Below, one piece after another: positions 26,348-34,682 of a stretch of 64,000 bases of DNA. Position numbers and translations under genes: made by a program. The notes under the pieces were generated by a model, which saw nothing but the letters and a program-made list of their open reading frames with translations, did not search any database and had not been told where the DNA came from. The DNA comes from Candidatus Competibacteraceae bacterium (GTDB lineage: Bacteria; Pseudomonadota; Gammaproteobacteria; Competibacterales; Competibacteraceae): contig RXIV01000002.1 in assembly GCA_003989085.1 (NCBI GenBank), positions 1 through 64,000 of the forward strand, read 5' to 3'. How positions within the stretch are numbered: the first letter of the stretch is position 1; the number at the start of each line of letters is the position of its first letter.

Positions 26348-26378
26348 TTTTCCACGGAATACAAGGAACGCACGGAAA
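26348..26378 (-). repeat. short dispersed repeat (TTTCCGTGC...GTGGAAAA), copy 1
   Basis: Minus-strand sequence TTTCCGTGCGTTCC, TTGTATTCC, GTGGAAAA, in the gap between nifZ and argA. A shorter version with the same ends lies at 62944-62966 before dxs. The outer arms TTTTCC/GGAAAA type give partial dyad symmetry. Confidence 0.45.
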
Positions 26379-26424
26379 GGGAAAATGGGGATTATTGCTT
26401 ATAACATAGGTGGTTGGCTTTGAA

Positions 26425-26889
26425 TCAGTCCATGATTTTCGGGGACGGGGCTGCCTCCAGAGCGCTTTCCGGCACGTCCAGCACCCGGGTGGTAAACAGG
26501 ACATGGTAATGCGCGGCAATGTCCGGCTCGCGGATCACCGCCATGACCTCGCCAACCGTCCCACCGGTCACCGCCGTTGTGCCTCCAATCGCCAGCGGCA
26601 ACCGCGTGGTGACCCGGTCACCACGCTCAAAGCGGTTGGGAATCCACGGTGCATCCGCCGGGATCAATTCGCTTTCCCGGCAGCCGACCATCCGTCCGCC
26701 GCTGTCCAGAAAATGCACGGTGTAGATGATCTGGTCTTGCAGGAACACGCCTAGTTCGCAGACATAGCCGATGCTGCCGCGCCGCACCAGCACCGTCCCG
26801 GTGTCCTCACCGGGATAGGTGCCGTCGTTGCGGAGATTGCGGATCACCCGCACCGCGTCATCACAGGCAAAGCGTGGTTCCAGGATCAC
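26425..26889 (-). CDS. nifZ: nitrogen fixation protein NifZ
   Basis: 154-residue NifZ-family protein, involved in maturing the P-clusters of nitrogenase MoFe protein. The family core is clear: VRVIRNLRNDGTYPGEDTG, LVRRGSIGYVCELGVFLQDQ, IYTVHFL and VGCRESELI. A second partial motif (RFERGDRVTTRL) lies further on. It starts inside the nifW stop (4-base overlap) and is last in nifV-nifW-nifZ, the same order as in Azotobacter. Confidence 0.92.
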   Translation of the reverse strand: MILEPRFACDDAVRVIRNLRNDGTYPGEDTGTVLVRRGSIGYVCELGVFLQDQIIYTVHFLDSGGRMVGCRESELIPADAPWIPNRFERGDRVTTRLPLAIGGTTAVTGGTVGEVMAVIREPDIAAHYHVLFTTRVLDVPESALEAAPSPKIMD

Positions 26890-27203
26890 GAGGCTTGCCG
26901 ACCGATGTCCGCCAGCGCAATCCGCACTTCTTGGTGTGCGGCTTGCCGGTGGAATACCTTGAACACCTTTTCGGTCAGGGCGTCGGAGTGAACAAAATCC
27001 TGATAAGCCTGCTTCAGGCAGCCGGCATAACCGTCCCAGTCGGTCGGACTGGTTTGCCGCAGGTAATCGTGAAACCGTTTCAGGATATGCAGGCGGTTAA
27101 CCTGCACGATGGCGGGATCGAAGGTGATGAAGAAGTAGTTGAGAAAGTCTTCGGCTGAGGTCATTTCAGCCAGTTCGTCCAGCATAGCGGTCGTGGTGGT
27201 CAT
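26886..27203 (-). CDS. nifW: nitrogenase-stabilizing/protective protein NifW
   Basis: 105-residue NifW, which associates with the MoFe protein and helps protect or mature it under oxygen. The family signature FDPAIVQVNRLHILKRFHDYL is intact, preceded by the SAEDFLNYF helix. Start ATG at 27203, 9 bases after nifV; it overlaps nifZ by 4 bases. Two or more short alternative starts occur within MTTTTAM; the first is kept. Confidence 0.93.
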   Translation of the reverse strand: MTTTTAMLDELAEMTSAEDFLNYFFITFDPAIVQVNRLHILKRFHDYLRQTSPTDWDGYAGCLKQAYQDFVHSDALTEKVFKVFHRQAAHQEVRIALADIGRQAS

Positions 27204-27212
27204 GGCGGAGCC

Positions 27213-28373
27213 TCAAAGGCAGTCAGTGAGCAGGGAACGGCTGGCATCGCCGAGTGTGTGATGAAAGGCTTGCAATTCGGGCGTTTCAGGCAGGCGCTTG
27301 TGGCGGACGACGAAAGCCCGAATCTGTTGCAGCACCACGCCGGCCTGGCCGTCGTTCAGCGTGATACCGAGATCATGGTAGACCCGGCGCACCGCATGGG
27401 CACCAGAGTGCTTGCCCAGCACCAGTCGGTGGCTGCGACCCAGCTCCGCCGGATCAACTCCTTGATAATTGAGCGGATGCTTGAGCAGGCCGTCAACGTG
27501 AATCCCGGCTTCGTGGGTAAACGCGCCTTCTCCGACCAGGCTTTTGTGCCAGGACAGTGGCCGGTTGGCGGCAGCAGCAACCCGGTGGGAAAGAGCCAGG
27601 AAGCGGGACAGGTCAACATCGACCTGAAAGCCGTACAGCTTGCGCAGACCCATGACCACTTCCTCCAGCGCCGCATTGCCGGCCCGCTCGCCCAAGCCAT
27701 TCACGGTGGTGTTGACATGAGTAGCGCCGCCGACGGCGGCAGCGAGCGTGTTGGCGGTAGCCAGTCCGAGGTCGTCGTGGGCGTGCATTTCCAGTTCAAG
27801 ATCGACCGCTGCCCGCAGTTGTTGAAAGATCGCGCACGTCCCGAATGGCTCCATGACACCCAGCGTATCGGCGAAGCGGAACCGGCGCGCTCCGGCAGCT
27901 TGGGCGGTTTCAGCGGCCTGCAACAAAAAATCGGGATCGGCTCGCGAGGCGTCTTCGCCGCCGACGATGACCTCCAGTCCCATCGCCCGCGCTTGAGGCA
28001 CAAGATGGCGGATTGCGGCCAGCGCTTGGTCACGACGCCAGCCGAGCTTATAGCGTAATTGCTGATCGGACAGCGGCACCGACAAATCCACCGCCCATAC
28101 GCCGAGATCGTGGCACTGCTGCAAATCCGCTTCACTCATCCGGCTCCACACCAGCAACCGGGCGTTCAGATTCAGGCCGGCCAGATCGCGGATGCTGTCA
28201 CGTTCTTCCGCGCCCATCGCCGGAATACCGATTTCCAGTTCCGGCACGCCAAGATCAACCAGATGACTGGCAATGGCCCGCTTTTCATCCTGGGAGAACG
28301 CGACACCCGCCGACTGTTCTCCATCGCGCAGGGTGGTGTCGTCGATGGTGAGCGTGCGGGAATGAGCAGTCAT
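27213..28373 (-). CDS. nifV: homocitrate synthase
   Basis: Condenses acetyl-CoA and 2-oxoglutarate to homocitrate, the organic ligand of the nitrogenase iron-molybdenum cofactor. 386 residues, an HMGL-like TIM barrel: IDDTTLRDGEQSAGVAFS at the N terminus, the metal motif MHAHDDLGLATANTLAA, NTTVNGLGERAGNAALEEV, and GKHSGAHAV in the C-terminal part. Linkage to nifW and nifZ and a sigma-54/NifA promoter separate it from the leucine enzyme LeuA. The structural nifHDK genes are outside this window. Confidence 0.94.
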   Translation of the reverse strand: MTAHSRTLTIDDTTLRDGEQSAGVAFSQDEKRAIASHLVDLGVPELEIGIPAMGAEERDSIRDLAGLNLNARLLVWSRMSEADLQQCHDLGVWAVDLSVPLSDQQLRYKLGWRRDQALAAIRHLVPQARAMGLEVIVGGEDASRADPDFLLQAAETAQAAGARRFRFADTLGVMEPFGTCAIFQQLRAAVDLELEMHAHDDLGLATANTLAAAVGGATHVNTTVNGLGERAGNAALEEVVMGLRKLYGFQVDVDLSRFLALSHRVAAAANRPLSWHKSLVGEGAFTHEAGIHVDGLLKHPLNYQGVDPAELGRSHRLVLGKHSGAHAVRRVYHDLGITLNDGQAGVVLQQIRAFVVRHKRLPETPELQAFHHTLGDASRSLLTDCL

Positions 28374-28411
28374 GGCAGCGGTCTCGCGAGCGGTAAGGTC
28401 ACCTACAGCTT

Positions 28412-28427
28412 TACAAAGCCCGTGCCA
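28412..28427 (-). promoter_or_regulatory. sigma-54 (-24/-12) promoter of nifVWZ
   Basis: On the minus strand TGGCACG, GGCT, TTGTA: a one-base departure (TTGT for TTGC) from the consensus TGGCACG-N4-TTGCW. The start codon of nifV is 39 bases downstream of the -12 element, leaving a leader of about 28 bases. Confidence 0.8.
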
Positions 28428-28510
28428 ATTCTGGAGTGTTTTTCGAACAATAGCTTAGCGGATCAATTCCGACTATTACGAAGGGTTTGGAACAGATCAG
28501 GCTGCCCGGT

Positions 28511-28526
28511 TGTGGGAAAGCCAACA
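28511..28526 (-). promoter_or_regulatory. NifA upstream activator site (TGT-N10-ACA)
   Basis: TGT, ten bases (GGGAAAGCCA), ACA. Its centre is about 117 bases upstream of the predicted nifV transcription start, inside the usual 80-150 range for NifA binding with DNA looping. It ends 5 bases before the gamma carbonic anhydrase stop. Confidence 0.7.
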
Positions 28527-28530
28527 AGGA

Positions 28531-29061
28531 CTATCCCGCCTGATGCCGATCCTTCAAGCGCTGATAGTTCTGCGCCGAGTATTCGAGGAACGCTAATTCC
28601 CGTTCATTCAAGGGGCGAACGGGCCTGACTGGACTGCCGACGTACAGAAATCCGCTGTCTAGCACCTTGCCGGGTGGCACGACACTGCCCGCGCCAATGG
28701 TGACTCGTGAGGGCACTACCGCTTTATCCATGACAATCGCACCCATGCCGATCAGGCAATAATCCGCAATGGTGCAGGCGTGCAAAATAACCTTGTGGCC
28801 GATGGTGACATCATTGCCAATCAGGGTCGGTTGACCACCTGGACAAAACCGGCTGTCGTGAGTGACGTGAATAATGGTCCCATCCTGAATGCTGGTGCGG
28901 TCGCCAATACGAATGCGCTGAATATCGCCGCGAATCACACACAGCGGCCAGACTGAACTGTCCTGGCCGATTTCGACATCACCAATAACCACTGCCGTAT
29001 CATCGACATAGGCGGTGGGATGAATCAGCGGCGCGTACTGCTCAAATGGACGAATCGGCAT
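28531..29061 (-). CDS. gamma carbonic anhydrase family protein
   Basis: 176-residue left-handed beta-helix protein of the YrdA/CaiE gamma-class type. Hexapeptide repeats run through most of the chain (VVIGDVEIGQDSSVW, TLIGNDVTIGHKVIL, CLIGMGAIVMDKAVV, VTIGAGSVVPPGKVL). Candidate Zn histidines are in IIHVTHDS and TIGHKVILHACT, conserved in the family. Many such proteins show weak or no carbonic anhydrase activity, so the reaction is uncertain. It is transcribed in the same direction as nifV and gor but probably separately from the nif operon. Confidence 0.87.
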   Translation of the reverse strand: MPIRPFEQYAPLIHPTAYVDDTAVVIGDVEIGQDSSVWPLCVIRGDIQRIRIGDRTSIQDGTIIHVTHDSRFCPGGQPTLIGNDVTIGHKVILHACTIADYCLIGMGAIVMDKAVVPSRVTIGAGSVVPPGKVLDSGFLYVGSPVRPVRPLNERELAFLEYSAQNYQRLKDRHQAG

Positions 29062-29106
29062 AAATGCAGTGTGCTCCCCATTGAATCGTTAGTCTTTAGT
29101 CAGCGT

Positions 29107-30456
29107 TCAACGCATCGTGACCAGTTCTTCGGCGCTGGTCGGATGGATCGCCACCGTGTCGTCGAAATCACGCTTGGTCGCGCCCATGCGAATGGCGACT
29201 GCGAAACCTTGCAACATTTCATCGGCTCCTTCGCCGATCAAATGGCAGCCGACGATTTTCTCCTCAGGGCCAATGCAGACCAGTTTCATGACGGTCTGAA
29301 GGGGCCGGGCAGTAAAGGCGTGATACAGCGGACGAAATTGGGTCTGATAGATTTTCACTGCTTCGCCGTAGTCTTGCCGCGCTTCTTCCTCAGTCAGCCC
29401 GACCGCGCCAATCGGCGGATGGCTAAACACCACAGTGGGGATGTTTTCATAAAGCAGTCGCCGGTCGGGTTGCCCGCCGAACAGCCGGTCGGCCAGCCGG
29501 CGACCCGCAGCAATCGCTACCGGGGTCAGATGAAAATGTTCGGTCACATCGCCAATGGCATAGATGCCGGGGATGTTGGTGTTCTGAAACGGGTCGGTGG
29601 GAATCGCGCCGCTCGGCGTCGTCGCCACGCCGACCACCGGCAGATTCAGCGCAGCGGTGTTCGGATCGCGGCCAATCGCCCACAGCAGTGTATCCACATT
29701 CAGGATGCCGGCCTGACCGTCGCAATGCAGGTTGAGCGAGCCATTGACCCGCCGTGCCACTGCCCGGACCTGAGTGTGGGTTAATACGGTGATGCCGTCC
29801 TCGCGTAGTCGCGCCATAAGCTGCTCGCGCAGCATGGCGTCGAAGGGGCGTAGCACCTGATCTTTTCGCAACAGCAGCGTCACTTCAGCGCCCAAGGTGT
29901 GCAGCATCCCGGCCAGTTCGACGGCGATGTAGCCGCTGCCGACAATAGCGACCCGGGGCGGGCAGTTGTTCAGCTCGAAAAAGCCGTCCGAGGTGATGCC
30001 AAATTCCGCACCGGGTAGATCGGGAATCTGTGGCCGGCTGCCGGTGGCGATCACGATATGGTCGGCGGTGTAATGTTCGCCATTGACCTCCAGCGTCCGG
30101 GTATCTGTCCACCGGGCGAAACCGTGAATCAACTCCACGCCAGCCTGAGACAGATAGCCCAGATACTCCTTGTTGAGATGGCGGATCAGGGCATCGCGGG
30201 CAGTTTTCAGCTTACGCCAGTCGAAATCGAAGTAGTCCAGCTTGAAGCCGTAACCTGACGCATCGTCGAGCGCATGGGCCAGGTGGGCGGCGTGCCACAT
30301 GATCTTCTTAGGTACACAACCGACGTTGACGCAGGTTCCCCCAAGCCGTCCGGTCTCGATAACCGCGCAACGAGCGCCGTAACTGGCGGCCCGTTCCGCC
30401 ACCGACAGACCGCCGCTACCGCCGCCGATAGCGATAAGATCATAATGCTTGGCCAT
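29107..30456 (-). CDS. gor: glutathione-disulfide reductase
   Basis: NADPH- and FAD-dependent reduction of oxidised glutathione; cytosolic. 449 residues (E. coli 450). FAD motif [17 protein letters not shown], redox pair Cys42/Cys47 in [18 protein letters not shown]-binding [17 protein letters not shown], and the C-terminal catalytic base His438 in [14 protein letters not shown]. The GGTCVNVGC form and CVPKK distinguish it from lipoamide dehydrogenase (see lpdA in this window). Divergent from the M23 peptidase, with about 155 bases between starts. Confidence 0.94.
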   Translation of the reverse strand: MAKHYDLIAIGGGSGGLSVAERAASYGARCAVIETGRLGGTCVNVGCVPKKIMWHAAHLAHALDDASGYGFKLDYFDFDWRKLKTARDALIRHLNKEYLGYLSQAGVELIHGFARWTDTRTLEVNGEHYTADHIVIATGSRPQIPDLPGAEFGITSDGFFELNNCPPRVAIVGSGYIAVELAGMLHTLGAEVTLLLRKDQVLRPFDAMLREQLMARLREDGITVLTHTQVRAVARRVNGSLNLHCDGQAGILNVDTLLWAIGRDPNTAALNLPVVGVATTPSGAIPTDPFQNTNIPGIYAIGDVTEHFHLTPVAIAAGRRLADRLFGGQPDRRLLYENIPTVVFSHPPIGAVGLTEEEARQDYGEAVKIYQTQFRPLYHAFTARPLQTVMKLVCIGPEEKIVGCHLIGEGADEMLQGFAVAIRMGATKRDFDDTVAIHPTSAEELVTMR

Positions 30457-30613
30457 GCGTCCTCACTTGATGGGCTGGGTAATGGGTTGGGATAGCTGGA
30501 ACAGCTTGTCAGCGGATTGGAGTGGAGTGGGTCATTATTGTCGTTATTGTAGTTGGGTCTTGATGGTTCTGCCGGTCGGGGTGAGGCGGATAGTTGGAAA
30601 ACGGGAGGCGATG

Positions 30614-31420
30614 ATGCGAACGGGATGGTGCGTGATGGCGTTGTTGTGGCCGCTCTGGGTCGGGGCGGAGGGACTGAACTGGCAGGGGCAGCTCACCCAG
30701 GGTGGGTTAATCCTCGGTCGGACCTTGCCGGGAACCCGGCTGGAGCTGGACGGTGAGCCGGTGCCGGTTACAGTGGAGGGCGCGTTTGTGTTCGGTTTTG
30801 GTCGGGATGCGCCGCCGCAGGCGCAGTTGATCGCGATCTTCCCGGATAGTCGGCAGGAGGTGCGATCTTTGAGCATCGCGCCTCGCCAGTACGATGTGCA
30901 ACGCCTCGATGGGCTACCGCCGGATCAGGTAACACCGCCGCCGGCGCTGCTGGAACGGATTCGCCGCGAGAAGGCGCTGGTGGAGGCGGCGCGGCGGCAA
31001 GACATCGCCCAGCCCTATTTTCTGAGCGGATTCCGCTGGCCGGTGCTGGGACGAATCAGCGGGGTATACGGCAGTCAGCGCATTCTGAACGGTGAACCAC
31101 GCCAGCCGCATTACGGGGTTGATATTGCCGCGCCGGTTGGTACGCCCGTGCGGGCGCCAGCAGACGGAATCGTGACCTTGGCGGAACCGGGTTTGTACTA
31201 CACCGGGGCGACGCTGATCATCGATCACGGCTACCGGCTCAGTTCCACGCTGATGCATTTGAATCGGATCGAAGTGCGGGTTGGGCAACGGGTGCGGCAG
31301 GGCGAGGTCGTTGCAACGGTGGGCAAAAGCGGGCGAGTGACTGGCCCGCATCTGGACTGGCGGATTAATTGGCGCGAAGCCCGGCTTGATCCGGCGTTGA
31401 CCGTGCCACCCATGCGGTGA
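30614..31420 (+). CDS. M23 family metallopeptidase (LytM/endopeptidase type)
   Basis: 268-residue exported peptidoglycan hydrolase-like protein. The N terminus is a signal peptide (MRTGWC, LLWPLWVGA, cleavage before EGLNW). A middle region (about residues 80-130) precedes the peptidase domain. Zn motifs are intact: HYGVDIAAPVGTPV (HxxxD) and GPHLDWRI (HxH-type position), with ALLIDHGYRL-like and TLMHL strands between. I chose 30614 over the adjacent ATG at 30611 because GGGAGG needs at least 5 bases of spacing. The frame extends to 30449 but that part is not signal-like. There are no close partners. Confidence 0.85.
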   Translation: MRTGWCVMALLWPLWVGAEGLNWQGQLTQGGLILGRTLPGTRLELDGEPVPVTVEGAFVFGFGRDAPPQAQLIAIFPDSRQEVRSLSIAPRQYDVQRLDGLPPDQVTPPPALLERIRREKALVEAARRQDIAQPYFLSGFRWPVLGRISGVYGSQRILNGEPRQPHYGVDIAAPVGTPVRAPADGIVTLAEPGLYYTGATLIIDHGYRLSSTLMHLNRIEVRVGQRVRQGEVVATVGKSGRVTGPHLDWRINWREARLDPALTVPPMR

Positions 31421-31529
31421 TTACTCCAGCCTTGAAAGGGAGTTGACCGCTTTCCTGTCTTTCAGGGTGGGAGGTGGTCAATGCAAGAGAACCGGGGCCG
31501 TCCTTGTCAGCGCTGCCGAGATCCGCACC

Positions 31530-34529
31530 ATGACCGCAATAAGAACAGATCACGCCAAACCCGCTGCCGCTTCAGACGACGCTCAGCCGCTGGCCCGCGC
31601 CGATACCGGTATCCCCATTGTCGGCATCGGCGCATCGGCCGGAGGGTTGGCAGCCTTTGAGGCGTTCTTCTCCGGGATGCCCGCCAACACCGATCCCGGC
31701 ATGGTTTTTGTGCTGGTGCAGCACTTGGCGCCAGACCATAAGAGCCTCCTCACCGATCTGATTCAGCGTTATACCCGGATGCAGGCCTTTGAAGTTGTGG
31801 ACGGGATGATGGTGCGGCCCAATTGCGTTTACATCATCCCGCCCAACTACGATATGGCTTTTCTGAACGGTACGCTGCAATTGCTGGAACCCGCCGCGCC
31901 CCGTGGTCAGCGCCTGCCGATTGATTTTTTCTTTCGCTCGCTGGCTCAGGATCAACATGAGCGGGCCATCGGGATCATTCTTTCCGGCACCGGCAGCGAT
32001 GGTACGCTGGGGGTGCGGGCGATCAAGGGCGAGGGCGGGATGGTCATGGTCCAAATGCCCCAATCCACCGAGTACGACGGGATGCCGCGCAGCGCCCTAT
32101 CCACTGGGCTGGTGGACTACACGCTGCCGCCGGTGGAAATGCCGGCTCAGCTCATCGCCTATGCTGCCCGCGTCCTGGGCAAGCTCCCCCGGATCGAGCC
32201 TGGCTCGTCGCCGCCTAAGACCGAGAACGCGCTGAACAAGATCATCGTCCTGCTACGCGCCCAGACCGGCCACGACTTTTCCCAGTACAAGCCCAGTACA
32301 GTTCATCGCCGCATTGAACGGCGGATGGCTGTCCACCAGATCGAAACCCTGGATCATTACGTTAAGTATTTGCAGCAAGCGCCGACCGAGGTGGAGGCGC
32401 TGTTCCGCGATCTGCTGATTGGCGTGACCCAGTTTTTCCGCGATCCAGAGGCCTTCCGGGCGCTTGAAGAGCAAGTCATTCCCCAGCTCTTTACCGGCAA
32501 ACCGGCCGATGCGGTGATTCGGGTCTGGTCGGTGGGGTGTTCCACCGGCGAGGAAGCCTATTCCCTCGCCATCCTGCTGGCTGAAAGGCAGGAAGCGCTG
32601 AAAAGGAGCTTTCGGATACAGGTCTTTGCCACCGATATTGACCGTTTAGCGATTGCGGTGGCCCGTGCTGGCCTCTATCCAGCCAGCATCGCCGCCGATT
32701 TGTCGCCGGAACGGCTGGCGCGGTTTTTTACCGTCGAGACCGACGGCGTGGCTTATCGTATCCATAAAAGCATCCGCGACCTGCTGGTTTTTTCCGATCA
32801 GGCCGTGATTCGCGATCCGCCGTTCTCCAGACTTGATCTGATTAGTTGCCGCAATCTGCTGATTTATATGGATGGGGACTTGCAGAAGAAGCTCATTCCC
32901 TTGTTCCACTATGCGCTGAACCCCGGTGGTTTTCTGTTTCTGGGCACCTCGGAGACGGTGGGTGAATTTGCCAACCGGCTGTTTGCGGTGCGGGACCGCA
33001 AACAACGGCTGTATCAGCGCAAGGAGGATGTTCAAGACGCCCAGAGGGCAACGCTGGGCCGCTTGCCGCCGCCTCTGACGACACCGGGTGCGCCGTTGCC
33101 GCCCACTGGGATTAACGTGATTAAAAAGCCCTTCCCAAGCAAACTGTCGCTGCGTGAGCTGACCGAGCAGGTGCTGCTGCAACAGGTCGCACCCGCCGCC
33201 GCGCTGGTCAACGCTCAAGGTGACATCCTGTACCTGCATGGCCGCACCGGACGCTATCTGGAGCCAGCTCCCGGCGAGGTCGGTGTCAGCAACCTTCTGA
33301 TGATGGCGCGTGAGGGCTTGCAGCAGTACCTGACCACCGCCCTGTACCAAGCCGCAGGGACAAAAGAAAGGGTGCGCCACGCCGGCCTGCGGGTGAAAAC
33401 CAACGGCGATTTTACCTTGGTCAACCTCACCATCTGTCCAGTGCTGGCGGACTCCACCACGACGCCCTTGTACCTAGTCATTCTGGAGGAAGTCACTCCG
33501 GTTACCCTCAGAACCGCGCCGCTAGCCGTAGCGCCTGACCCCGAATCGCCCCATACCGATGAGCGCATCAACGCGCTCCGACAGGAACTGCGGGCCAAGG
33601 AAGAGTATCTCCAGACTACTCACGAGGAACTGGAAACCGCCAACGAAGAACTCAAATCGGCTAATGAGGAAATGCAGTCGGTCAACGAAGAACTGCAATC
33701 CACCAACGAGGAGCTGGAGACCTCCAAGGAAGAACTGCAATCGACTAATGAGGAACTGGCTACGGTCAACACCGAGCTGCAAACCAAGGTGGCCGATCTG
33801 TCGCGGGCCAACAACGATTTGATCAATCTGTTGGCGGCCACCGGCATCGGCACGGTCTTTGTCGATCTCAAGCTGCACATCCTGCGTTTCACCCCGACCG
33901 TCACCCGGATCATTAACCTGATTCCAAGCGATGTGGGCCGTCCGGTGGCGCATATCGTCTCCAATCTGGTTGGCTATGATCGGCTGGTGGCGGACACCCA
34001 GGCGGTACTGGACAGCCTGATTCCCCAAGAGCGGGAAGTGCAGACTGCGGCGGGTGCGTGGTACACGCTGCGGATCTTGCCCTACCGCACTCTGGATAAT
34101 GTCATCGAAGGTGCAGTGATCACTTTTGTAGACATCACCGAGATAGTGCAGACGCGAGAGGCGTTGCGCAAAGCCGATGACCTGCACCGGCTGGCGGTCG
34201 TGGTGCGTGATGCCCGCGATGCCATCATCGTGCAAGACCTGGAGGGCCGGATCACCGCGTGGAACCCAGGCGCAGTGCGACTGTATGGTTGGAGCGAGGC
34301 CGAGGCGCTGACGCTGAATGTCTGCGACCAAATCCCGGTGGGGCTGCGCGAGAAGGCTTTAGCCAAAACCCAGCAATTGAGTCAGGGGGAAGTTCTGGAG
34401 CCGTTTCGTACCCAGCGACTTGCCAAAGACGGTACGATCCTGGAAGTCTGGATAACGGCTACCGCATTGGTGAATGCAGCCGGGCAAATGTATGCGATTG
34501 CGACCACAGAACGGTTGAAAACAGCTTGA
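31530..34529 (+). CDS. CheB-CheR-PAS fusion protein without kinase domain
   Basis: Very large signalling protein, 999 residues from the ATG at 31530 (a TTG at 31443 would give 1028; no strong ribosome site at either). Domains in order: CheB methylesterase (GIGASAGGLAAF Ser, HLAPDHKS His, GTGSDGTLG Asp, all catalytic residues present); CheR methyltransferase (FRDLLIGVTQFFRDP, then SAM site SVGCSTGEEAYSLA); a coiled coil of eight exact heptads; then two PAS domains ending in TTERLKTA. In most relatives a histidine kinase or GGDEF domain follows; here the chain stops. It lies 153 bases upstream of a PAS-GGDEF-EAL-CZB gene, a probable partner. No chemoreceptor is nearby. Confidence 0.87.
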   Translation: MTAIRTDHAKPAAASDDAQPLARADTGIPIVGIGASAGGLAAFEAFFSGMPANTDPGMVFVLVQHLAPDHKSLLTDLIQRYTRMQAFEVVDGMMVRPNCVYIIPPNYDMAFLNGTLQLLEPAAPRGQRLPIDFFFRSLAQDQHERAIGIILSGTGSDGTLGVRAIKGEGGMVMVQMPQSTEYDGMPRSALSTGLVDYTLPPVEMPAQLIAYAARVLGKLPRIEPGSSPPKTENALNKIIVLLRAQTGHDFSQYKPSTVHRRIERRMAVHQIETLDHYVKYLQQAPTEVEALFRDLLIGVTQFFRDPEAFRALEEQVIPQLFTGKPADAVIRVWSVGCSTGEEAYSLAILLAERQEALKRSFRIQVFATDIDRLAIAVARAGLYPASIAADLSPERLARFFTVETDGVAYRIHKSIRDLLVFSDQAVIRDPPFSRLDLISCRNLLIYMDGDLQKKLIPLFHYALNPGGFLFLGTSETVGEFANRLFAVRDRKQRLYQRKEDVQDAQRATLGRLPPPLTTPGAPLPPTGINVIKKPFPSKLSLRELTEQVLLQQVAPAAALVNAQGDILYLHGRTGRYLEPAPGEVGVSNLLMMAREGLQQYLTTALYQAAGTKERVRHAGLRVKTNGDFTLVNLTICPVLADSTTTPLYLVILEEVTPVTLRTAPLAVAPDPESPHTDERINALRQELRAKEEYLQTTHEELETANEELKSANEEMQSVNEELQSTNEELETSKEELQSTNEELATVNTELQTKVADLSRANNDLINLLAATGIGTVFVDLKLHILRFTPTVTRIINLIPSDVGRPVAHIVSNLVGYDRLVADTQAVLDSLIPQEREVQTAAGAWYTLRILPYRTLDNVIEGAVITFVDITEIVQTREALRKADDLHRLAVVVRDARDAIIVQDLEGRITAWNPGAVRLYGWSEAEALTLNVCDQIPVGLREKALAKTQQLSQGEVLEPFRTQRLAKDGTILEVWITATALVNAAGQMYAIATTERLKTA
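33618..33785 (+). repeat. coding heptad repeat, eight units (coiled-coil linker)
   Basis: Eight consecutive seven-residue units of the form xNEELxS (THEELET, ANEELKS, ANEEMQS, VNEELQS, TNEELET, SKEELQS, TNEELAT, VNTELQT), 21 bases each. They link the CheR and PAS parts. Near-identical units make the number prone to change by slippage or recombination. Confidence 0.85.
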
Positions 34530-34682
34530 AGAGACAGAGTTTCGTTGGACACTATGGCCTGCCAGTGGGAATTCAGTAAACCGCTTGACTCAACAGTATT
34601 ATGGGTGTTTGCTCTTCCAGGTATGACGAATTTAGGGAATGGACGAAAACGCCAAGAAAGCTGAGCGAGATGGAGTTCCAGA

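Noticed and set aside
26283..26519. N-terminal extension of the argA frame
   Set aside because: It enters nifZ and does not resemble ArgA; the family start is at 26282.
33618..33785. CRISPR-like or minisatellite array
   Set aside because: The 21-base periodic units are in frame inside a coding sequence and encode coiled-coil heptads; there are no spacers.
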